DNA of 10,514 nucleotides from JACRBE01 sp964429005. Lineage in GTDB: Bacteria; Chlamydiota; Chlamydiia; Chlamydiales; JACRBE01. The notes beneath the pieces were generated by a model, which was not told where the DNA came from, did not search any database, and was given only the letters and a program-made list of their open reading frames with translations. The DNA lies in the NCBI GenBank assembly GCA_964429005.1, contig CAYSAJ010000044.1, positions 1 to 10,514 of the forward strand, given 5' to 3'. How positions within the stretch are numbered: position 1 is the stretch's first letter; each line of letters starts with the position of its first letter. A program made the translations under genes and the position numbers. Shown here in pieces: positions 1-6,400 of this stretch.

Positions 1-12
1 ATTAAAGAATGG

Positions 13-21
13 TGGTATAAT
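13..21 (+). promoter_or_regulatory. extended -10 promoter element
   Basis: The bases read TGGTATAAT: a perfect TATAAT hexamer (16-21) preceded by the TG of an extended -10 motif. A transcript would start near 28 and leave a leader of about 19 bases before the TTG start at 47. The -35 box would lie just before the window, so it cannot be checked. This promoter probably serves the unknown gene at 47 and, by read-through, the LysE-type gene after it. Confidence 0.6.
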
Positions 22-35
22 AATACTCATTATCT

Positions 36-42
36 AGGAGGA
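36..42 (+). promoter_or_regulatory. strong Shine-Dalgarno that fixes a TTG start
   Basis: AGGAGGA lies about 5 bases ahead of TTG at 47. An in-frame TAG at 35-37 closes the frame just upstream, and the next in-frame ATG comes only near the end of the gene (residue 143). The site therefore supports TTG at 47 as the start codon. Confidence 0.75.
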
Positions 43-46
43 TATT

Positions 47-538
47 TTGGATATCTTAAAACCTATTGAAAGAATCTCTTCTACCGAGCCTGCAAGACCT
101 GTTGATGGGAGATTACCTGTATACCAAAATTTTGAGATTTTGCCCGGTGGAGCTGAGTCAAAACTCGAAATTGAAGCCCTCTTACAGCACGAAATTTGGG
201 AATCAGCGCAGTTTCTGAGCGAAAACATTCTTACTATCGAAAGAACTGATTCGGGATATTTAGTGACTACCTCTTCTTACAAGCTAGAGTTTTTCGTCGA
301 AAAAGAACTAAACCCCTATTTAGGGCCTCCCAGAATAACGGTCTGTTTGGCTCAAGAAGGAATTCAAGATAAAGAGTGCGAGGCTGGCAGTGGCTTGCAA
401 GCCAAGGATCTTTTGCAGCTCTTGGTCGAAAATCCTAACTTTGTCTGGAGTGATCCATACACGATTATAAGGATGGATTGTAAAAGTTTTGAGATTATTG
501 TAACAACGTCTCAGAAGCAGCACATAATCTCCCTCTAA
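47..538 (+). CDS. hypothetical protein, 163 aa, probably cytoplasmic
   Basis: I do not recognise this protein family. It starts at TTG behind a strong Shine-Dalgarno and ends with TAA. It has no signal peptide and no membrane segment. The composition is that of an ordinary soluble globular protein, rich in Glu, Leu and Ile. The N-terminal 35 residues contain several prolines (EPARPVDGRLP), and the rest alternates predicted helices (around 37-60 and 117-130) with beta-like stretches (around 61-86, 95-102 and 138-153), suggesting a small alpha/beta fold. Cysteines are at 100, 111 and 145, with no metal-binding spacing. The LysE-type exporter follows after 43 bases with no clear terminator between, so the two may be co-transcribed. 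The size and acidic character would also suit a secretion-chaperone-like protein, but nothing in the sequence proves that. That it is a real gene is fairly sure; its function is unknown. Confidence 0.75.
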   Translation: MDILKPIERISSTEPARPVDGRLPVYQNFEILPGGAESKLEIEALLQHEIWESAQFLSENILTIERTDSGYLVTTSSYKLEFFVEKELNPYLGPPRITVCLAQEGIQDKECEAGSGLQAKDLLQLLVENPNFVWSDPYTIIRMDCKSFEIIVTTSQKQHIISL

Positions 539-566
539 AATTCCTTCTTAGTTTAGTCTTAAGAAA

Positions 567-573
567 AAGGAGG
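567..573 (+). promoter_or_regulatory. Shine-Dalgarno that favours a GTG start
   Basis: AAGGAGG sits 8 bases before GTG at 582, the ideal distance. It is 14 bases before the next candidate, ATG at 588, which is too far. GTG at 582 is therefore the preferred start of the exporter gene. Confidence 0.75.
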
Positions 574-581
574 AGTCTTTT

Positions 582-1199
582 GTGGACATGATCATATTTG
601 TGAAGGGATTGCTGATTGGAATTGCCATCGCATCTCCTATTGGCCCCGTAGCTATCAACTGTCTGCACAGAACTATGCAATTTGGACGTCTCTCTGGCTT
701 CATTTCGGGAATTGGAGCTGCTGTTGGTGATGCTTTGTATGGAGCCATAGGAGCATTTGGTCTTACTTTCATTTCTGAAATTTTACTTTCAAGTCATATG
801 GTACTGAGGCTTTTTGGAGGCTTTTTTCTTGTAGTTTTTGGCCTTAGAATCTACTTTAAAAAAATTCATAACGAACCTGAAAAAGTCGCTCATCAATCTC
901 TTATTGGAGACTTTTTCTCTTCTCTTGTTTTAACTCTTAGCAATCCTATGACTCTTTTAGCCTTTTTTGCAATCTTTGCAGCCTTTGGGCTCTCAACGAT
1001 CCACGGCAATTATAAAGAAGCAAGCTACCTTGTTTTTGGCGTTTTTGTAGGTGCAGCACTATGGTGGCTATTGCTTTCGACAGGCATTTCGTTATGTAGA
1101 GGTAAATGCTCCCCTCGTCTTTTTCGTCACATTACACAAGGAGCAGGACTTGTCGTGATCTCTTTTGGGGTAGGGGCTTTAGCGAGTATTTTCATTTAA
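582..1199 (+). CDS. LysE/RhtB-family amino-acid exporter-type membrane protein
   Basis: A 205-aa inner-membrane protein of the usual length for LysE/RhtB (LysE-type translocator) proteins, which export amino acids or related small molecules using the proton gradient. The sequence shows about six hydrophobic segments (roughly residues 4-27, 38-65, 70-92, 110-137, 146-170 and 185-205). It has the family's N-terminal SPIGPVA signature (18-24) in the first segment and the second conserved SNP motif (120-122) at the start of the fourth. A short charged loop, around residues 93-108, separates the two halves. The GTG start is chosen from the Shine-Dalgarno spacing; ATG two codons later is the alternative. 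The substrate cannot be read from sequence. It lies 43 bases after the unknown 163-aa gene on the same strand, so it is probably in one operon with it. Its last 8 bases overlap the end of the convergent NUDIX gene. Confidence 0.9.
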   Translation: MDMIIFVKGLLIGIAIASPIGPVAINCLHRTMQFGRLSGFISGIGAAVGDALYGAIGAFGLTFISEILLSSHMVLRLFGGFFLVVFGLRIYFKKIHNEPEKVAHQSLIGDFFSSLVLTLSNPMTLLAFFAIFAAFGLSTIHGNYKEASYLVFGVFVGAALWWLLLSTGISLCRGKCSPRLFRHITQGAGLVVISFGVGALASIFI

Positions 1200-1623
1200 A
1201 GAGCAACAAGGCTTTTTGTGCAAACGGAGTCAGTTGATCTACTCTAAGGGAATCAAGAGCCATCCATTTCATCTCCTCTTCCGCTATCCCTTTATCATAG
1301 GGCTCTAAATCGCTGACTTCATAGAGTATCCCTATATGATGAAAAAGGTAGGGAGACTCTTCTTTATAGTATTTTCCCACATGGGTGCAATGCATTAAAA
1401 AATGAAACTGTTTGGGTACATGAGCGATCTCTTCGATGAGTTCTCTATGAAGCGTTTCTTCAGGCGATTCACCAAATTCGATACCACCACCTGGCAGATC
1501 CCATTTTCCTGCGTAGGGTCCTTTTTTCTTCAAAGTAAGAAGTAAACTCTTCCTACTTATTATGACGCCGTAGACTCCATAGCGGGTCAATTGTGGTAAA
1601 GTCTCATTTATGGACAAATTCAT
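1192..1623 (-). CDS. NUDIX hydrolase
   Basis: A 143-aa soluble protein of the NUDIX family, which hydrolyses nucleoside diphosphates linked to another moiety (for example damaged dNTPs, ADP-ribose or NDP-sugars) with a divalent metal. The NUDIX box GX5EX7REUXEEXGU is visible at about 46-68: G46, E52, R60-E61 and the metal-binding pair E64-E65 are present. The usual glycine after the EE pair is alanine (A67), a mild departure. WDLPGGG just before the box is typical of the MutT/ADP-ribose-type branch, and the beta strand near 16-30 (YGVYGVIISR) fits the first core strand. Starting at ATG 1623 gives the usual length, though the ribosome site (AGAAG) is weak. The gene runs divergently from tpsB and convergently with the exporter gene, so it is probably transcribed alone. 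The exact substrate cannot be assigned. Confidence 0.92.
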   Translation of the reverse strand: MNLSINETLPQLTRYGVYGVIISRKSLLLTLKKKGPYAGKWDLPGGGIEFGESPEETLHRELIEEIAHVPKQFHFLMHCTHVGKYYKEESPYLFHHIGILYEVSDLEPYDKGIAEEEMKWMALDSLRVDQLTPFAQKALLLFK

Positions 1624-1650
1624 TTAAAAGCTTCTAAGTTTGAAACCAAA

Positions 1651-1656
1651 ATTATA
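1651..1656 (-). promoter_or_regulatory. candidate -10 box for the NUDIX gene
   Basis: On the minus strand these bases read TATAAT, a perfect -10 hexamer 28 bases before the ATG at 1623. No good -35 box lies 16-18 bases upstream (the region reads AAGAAA-like). The site is in AT-rich DNA, so a chance match is possible. Confidence 0.45.
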
Positions 1657-1700
1657 AACAAGACCTCAGAAATTTTCTTTAAATTTTTTTCTAAAAGGCT

Positions 1701-1729
1701 TTGAAAGAATACAAAATATTTTTTACTAT
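1701..1729 (+). promoter_or_regulatory. candidate sigma-70-type promoter of the tpsB-tpsA operon
   Basis: TTGAAA (1701-1706) is followed after 17 bases by TACTAT (1724-1729), a 5/6 and a 4/6 match to the consensus at ideal spacing. Transcription would begin near 1736, about 15 bases before the tpsB ATG. A run of seven T (1684-1690) lies just upstream of the -35 box. The ribosome site of tpsB (GGA at 1745-1747) is weak and close to the ATG, which suggests modest translation initiation. Confidence 0.5.
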
Positions 1730-1750
1730 ACGTAAAATGTTATTGGAAAT

Positions 1751-3439
1751 ATGAGACGCTCAACTTCTTTTTTTAAAGGACTGCTTTTGAGCAGTCTTTT
1801 TGTTTTTTCCTATGCAGAACCCCCTCCTCTACCTTCTGCGGGTGTTGTAGAGCGACAGCTTGAAAAAGAATATGAAGTAGCTCCTATTGAACTTGAAAAA
1901 ACTCTTCCCTCGATTCAAATTGATATTCCTGATGAACAACTTGTACTTCCTGAAGGAAAAAAAGTATTTGTTCGAGAAATTCATTTATCCGGTAACACAA
2001 TATTTTCTTCAGAGGAGCTTGGACGTATTATTAAGAAAGATCTTGGCAGAGAACTTTCTTTAAAAGAGATCTATGAACTCTGCGGAAAGATTGATCGTTA
2101 CTACGCAAAAAAAGGGTACTTTCTAGCTAGGTCCTATCCTCCTCCTCAATTGCTAGGAAAAGGATCTCTCAAAATCCAAATCTTGGAAGGAGTATTAGGA
2201 GATGTAGAGATCAGAGGGAATGACTTTTATTCCTCTTCCTATATCAAAAACTACTTTCGGTCGTTGCTCCATCGGCCCCTGCAATATGATGCCTTTTTGA
2301 AGGCTTTGCTCCTCTTGAATGAAAATGCTGACCTTCATGCATCGAGTTTATTTATCAAAGGGAAAAAAGTAGGAACAGCAGATGTCATCATCGAAGTAAA
2401 GGACAAAAGACCCCTCCACCTATACTTCAATGGGAACAACTATGGAAAATTCTTAACAACAAATACCCGAGTAGGGGGGCGTTTTGATGCAGGAAGCTTA
2501 CTTCTTTATGGAGATAAGCTCTCCGTCGCAGAAGTTGTAGGGACCCCGATCAACGCTCTCTATTTCACAGACGTCATCTATAATGTTCCCTTGAATGCTA
2601 AAGGAACCCATTTTGAGCTGGCTTATCTCTACTCTAAATTCAAAGTCGAAGAAATGCTCAATCTTCATCTTAAAGGTCAATCGAATATTGGAACCCTGAA
2701 GCTCTCTCAAGCCCTTACGAGAACTAAAGCTCAGAGCATTGATCTTTTTACCACCTTGGATTTCAAACAAATTGAGAACATAGCCCTTGGTAGCACAATA
2801 TCTTTCGATAAACTTCGTGTCCTTACTTTAGGAAGTACGGTTGATCTTTTTGGCTCTAAGACACAAAGAGATTATCTCAATATTCGTTTTGCCTACGGGA
2901 TCCCTAACTTTTTAGGGGGGCTCGATGCAGTCGACCCTGAATGCTCAAGAGTAGGAGCTGGAGGGCGTTTTTTTATGGCGAATATCGACTATGACCACCT
3001 CCAATATCTATTTAAAGATTGGATTTTTTCTTTTCATGGATCAGGGCAGGTTAGCCCTTATAAGCTTCCCGTTCCCCAGCAAATTTACATTGGCGGCGCT
3101 GATACAATTCGGGGATTTCCTTTAGCTAGCGCACTGGGTGATATGGGATATTATATGAACTTTGAACTTCATGTACCTCCACCAGTACTTGCCAATCAAA
3201 AATTCTTTATGCTAAAGGAAACTTGGAGAGAGGTTTTTCAGCTTGTTGCCTTCCTAGATCAAGGTGGAGTGTTCCTTCATTCAGGCCCTGCGGTTTTTGA
3301 GTGGGGTGCAGGAATCGGATTTCGTTTTAAAGGCCCCTGGCATTTGGATTTCAGTTTAGATGTAGGCTTCCCTCTTAACCGTCATGACCTCACTCCGGGA
3401 ACCATGACCTATATGAAGTTAACTTGGCAACCTTTCTAA
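1751..3439 (+). CDS. TpsB outer-membrane transporter of a two-partner secretion system (FhaC/ShlB family)
   Basis: A 562-aa protein, close to the usual 550-590 aa of FhaC/ShlB transporters. These sit in the outer membrane as a 16-strand barrel and export one partner TpsA protein. Residues 1-22 are a signal peptide (MRRS, hydrophobic core, cleavage likely after SYA). A short proline-rich start (EPPPLP) and a charged helix lead to two POTRA domains, at about 71-147 (opening FVREIHLSGNTIF) and 148-218, which in the family bind the secretion domain of TpsA. The barrel runs from about 221 to the end. The loop-6 motif is IRGF (453-456) followed by GD at 463-464, matching the family's VRGY/F...GD. 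The protein ends in phenylalanine, as outer-membrane barrels usually do. The tpsA start lies 6 bases after the stop, so the two genes form a translationally linked pair. No frameshift or missing domain is seen. Confidence 0.95.
   Translation: MRRSTSFFKGLLLSSLFVFSYAEPPPLPSAGVVERQLEKEYEVAPIELEKTLPSIQIDIPDEQLVLPEGKKVFVREIHLSGNTIFSSEELGRIIKKDLGRELSLKEIYELCGKIDRYYAKKGYFLARSYPPPQLLGKGSLKIQILEGVLGDVEIRGNDFYSSSYIKNYFRSLLHRPLQYDAFLKALLLLNENADLHASSLFIKGKKVGTADVIIEVKDKRPLHLYFNGNNYGKFLTTNTRVGGRFDAGSLLLYGDKLSVAEVVGTPINALYFTDVIYNVPLNAKGTHFELAYLYSKFKVEEMLNLHLKGQSNIGTLKLSQALTRTKAQSIDLFTTLDFKQIENIALGSTISFDKLRVLTLGSTVDLFGSKTQRDYLNIRFAYGIPNFLGGLDAVDPECSRVGAGGRFFMANIDYDHLQYLFKDWIFSFHGSGQVSPYKLPVPQQIYIGGADTIRGFPLASALGDMGYYMNFELHVPPPVLANQKFFMLKETWREVFQLVAFLDQGGVFLHSGPAVFEWGAGIGFRFKGPWHLDFSLDVGFPLNRHDLTPGTMTYMKLTWQPF
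1775..1808 (+). terminator. intrinsic-terminator-like hairpin inside the 5' coding region of tpsB
   Basis: Arms 1775-1784 (AAAGGACTGC) and 1791-1800 (GCAGTCTTTT) pair over ten positions with one G-U and a six-base loop (TTTTGA). Five T directly follow the GC-rich part (1797-1801), and after one G six more T follow (1803-1808). This has the form of a Rho-independent terminator but lies over codons 9-20, in the signal-peptide region. Translating ribosomes would normally keep it unfolded. It might act as an attenuator when translation is poor, or be a chance product of hydrophobic codons. Function is inferred only. Confidence 0.4.
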
Positions 3440-3445
3440 GGTAGG
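3438..3445 (+). promoter_or_regulatory. tpsA ribosome-binding region overlapping the tpsB stop
   Basis: AAGGTAGG begins inside the TAA of tpsB (3437-3439) and ends directly before the tpsA ATG at 3446. The purine-rich site is very close to the start codon, so ribosomes finishing tpsB probably help start tpsA (translational coupling). No other in-frame start would preserve the signal peptide. Confidence 0.6.
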
Positions 3446-6400
3446 ATGAATAAAGGGCCTTTTTGGTTTTACTGCCTGCTTTTTCTTGTAACGACAAAAG
3501 GTCTTGTCGCCCTCCCCTCAAATCCTGAGGTGATTTCTGGTCATGCCCGACTAGAAACGGAAGAAAAAACAAAACGGATCACCACCTCAGATAAAGCCAT
3601 ACTCGAATTCAAAAACTTCAATATTAAATCCAAAGAACGGGTTGAATTTATTCAACCTAGCAGCTCATCGACTCTGCTCACCCGAATTACAGGCAAAGAA
3701 TCTTCAAAGATCTATGGAGAGCTTGTTGCTAATGGTAGGCTTTTTTTAGTTAATCCTTATGGAGTTTATTTTGGACCAGAGAGCTTTGTGAATGTGGGCT
3801 CATTGGTAGTCTCAACTCTGAGTATCAAGAATAAGGACTTCCTCTCAGAAAATTATTCCTTCGTTTTAGACTCTGAAAAGAAAAGTTCTTCGATTATCAA
3901 CGAAGGAACTCTCAAAGCAAATGCTGAGGGATTTATTGCACTTCTAGCTCCCACCATTAAAAACAAAGGGTTCATTATAGCAGAGAGAAACAAAATCGTC
4001 CTTGCTGCTGCTGAAAAAATCACCCTAGATTTTTCTGGCGATGGGCTTATCCGATTTGTCGTTGATGGAGATCTAGAAAAAGCCCTTATTGAAAATGAGG
4101 GGGTCATTGAGTCGGCGCAAGGGGGAATCTCTCTTTCACTACGGGCTGCGAAAAAAGCGTTGGAGTCTGTTGTTAACACTGATGGCCTTGAATCAGCTGT
4201 GTCACTGCAAGAAGTCAATGGTGAAATTCGGTTACTTTCATCAAGTGAACTTAGAGCCTTAGAAGTGGCTATCGAAGCTGAAGGGAAAATTATTGCTAGT
4301 GGTGAGATCAATGCAGGAGGTGGACCCGTTCATCTCTTAGCCGATGAGATTTCTTTAATTGGATCTCACATTAGCACTTCTTCTCCTAGTCATGGAGGAG
4401 AAGTGCTTATTGGGGGAGACTATCAAGGTAGAGGAGATATAAAAACAGCTCATTTAGTCCATATGGATGAAAAATCTACTATCTATGCTGATGCTCTTGA
4501 ATCAGGCGATGGAGGAAAAGTCATCTTATGGTCTGATGACACAACTCTCTTTGATGGTGCCATCTATGCTCGTGGTGGAGCAAGGTCGGGAAATGGAGGC
4601 TTTGTAGAAACATCAGGAGCCTTGAGGTTTGGATCTGAGACAGGATTTGTAGACACATCAGCTCCTCATGGGCATTATGGTGAGTGGCTCCTTGATCCAG
4701 CTTCAATCACAGTCGCAACAGGAGGTGGTGGATCATTGGCTCAAGCGGCTAACTGTGGCACGAATGGTAACGTGACGATCTCGCCTGTTACAATCGCTTC
4801 TTCTGCATCTAACGTAATTCTATGCGCCCAGAGAAACACGACCAGCACCATCACTGTCAATAACGCGATCAACATGACTAATGCGGGCGTTGGAATTACC
4901 CTGACAGCTGGTTCAACAAATACAGGAACAGTTACCTTTAACAGTGGAATCACGACAAATGGCGGAGCGGTTGCAATCAACGGTGTTGTGGCGCTTGGAG
5001 CGACTACATCTTTAGACACCACAGGAGGAGGAACAACACCCGCTGGCGCGAACATTACCTTCTCCAATACTATCAACGGAGCGCAAAATTTAACACTGAA
5101 TGCAGGAACTGCAGGGACGATTACAGCCTCTAGCGCGATTGGTGGCACGACTCGTATAGGCACTTTAACGATTACTAGAGCAGCAGGAGCTACTTTTGGA
5201 GCGATCACTGCGGGAGCCATCGCCCAAACAGCAGGAACTGGCACTGTTACCTTTGGAGCTCTCAATACAAATACTGTATCAGGAATTAATATCACGGGTG
5301 GCGCCTATACATTTAATGGCACGGTCACAACCAGTGCTGCTGGCCCAGTCGTGATCAACAACTCGGGCACAGTAACGATTCCTTCAGGTTCTAACTTCAC
5401 ACCAGCCGGTGCTTTTAACCAATCTGGAACAGGGGCAGTTTCTTTAACGGGAACAGTGAACACGACAAACCAAAACATGACTTTTAACGGGCCCGTTACT
5501 TTAGGAGCTAACCTGTCACTTACCTCAGGTGGAGGGGCAATAACATTTGGTAGCACAATCAACGGCGCCCAAACACTCAGTTTAACGGCAGGAGCTGGAT
5601 CAATATCGATTGGTGGGAATATTGGAGGGACTACTCCCCTTACGAGTTTCACCATCGTCAGTTGTAACAACTTAACGACACAAGGAATCTCTGCAGGATT
5701 TTTTAATCAGTCAGCAGGAACTGGTACGACAACAATTAACGGCGCTGTTGCTCTTACAAACGTGTCAGGTTTTTCTTTTACTGGAACAAATCTTACACTG
5801 AATGGAAACCTCACAACAGCGGCTTCAGGACCTACAGCTATTCAAGTTTCAGGAACATTTGTTCAAGGGTCATCAAGCGCAATTTCTTCCGATGGGGCTT
5901 TTACTCAATCAGGCACTGGAACGGTTCAAACTGCAGGCTCTATCACTACAACACAAGATAATATTTCGTTTGCGGGCCCCGTTTCTTTAACTTCAGGAAC
6001 TGTCAGTTTAAGTACAGGTTCAACAGGAATAGGTAACATCCTTTTTTCAAGCACAGTGAACGGCCCTGGAGGATTAAATCTTACAGCTGGAACAGGAAAT
6101 ATTACTTTTAGTGGAGCTGCTGGGACTACAACAAGAATTGGAGCTGTTACCATCAACAGCTGCACTGATCTATCGAATCAGGGATTTACAGCAACTTCTT
6201 TGAATATAAACAGCTCTGGCACTGCGACCTATAATGGCGATTTAAACACAAGTGGCGCAAGTGGCGTTCAGCTCACAGGAAATGTAATCAACCGAACAGG
6301 AGCGATCATCACCACAGGTGGTGGGTCTTATACTGTGACAAATAGTGGTCTCCTCACTTCTGTTTCTTCAGGAACGACATCGATCGAAGGTTCTTATACT

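Noticed and set aside
545..565. Stem of about seven pairs with one bulge (TTCTTAG / CTTAAGAA) after the first gene
   Set aside because: AT-rich, bulged, and followed by A and G, not a T-tract. It is not a terminator, and a role in masking the next ribosome site is too speculative.
320..772. Minus-strand frames opposite the first two genes
   Set aside because: Short, overlapping each other and opposite better supported plus-strand genes.
3492..3509. Hairpin CGACAA / TTGTCG in the tpsA signal-peptide codons
   Set aside because: Only six pairs and no following T-tract (CCCTCCCC follows), so it is probably chance, unlike the one in tpsB.
3853..4311. 152-aa Ser-rich minus-strand frame
   Set aside because: It lies opposite the conserved head of TpsA, where the plus frame matches the haemagglutinin secretion domain and the segment after it.
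4741..5670. Two minus-strand frames of 184 and 121 aa
   Set aside because: Same composition artefact: no globular pattern, start codons arbitrary, and the plus strand is clearly coding.
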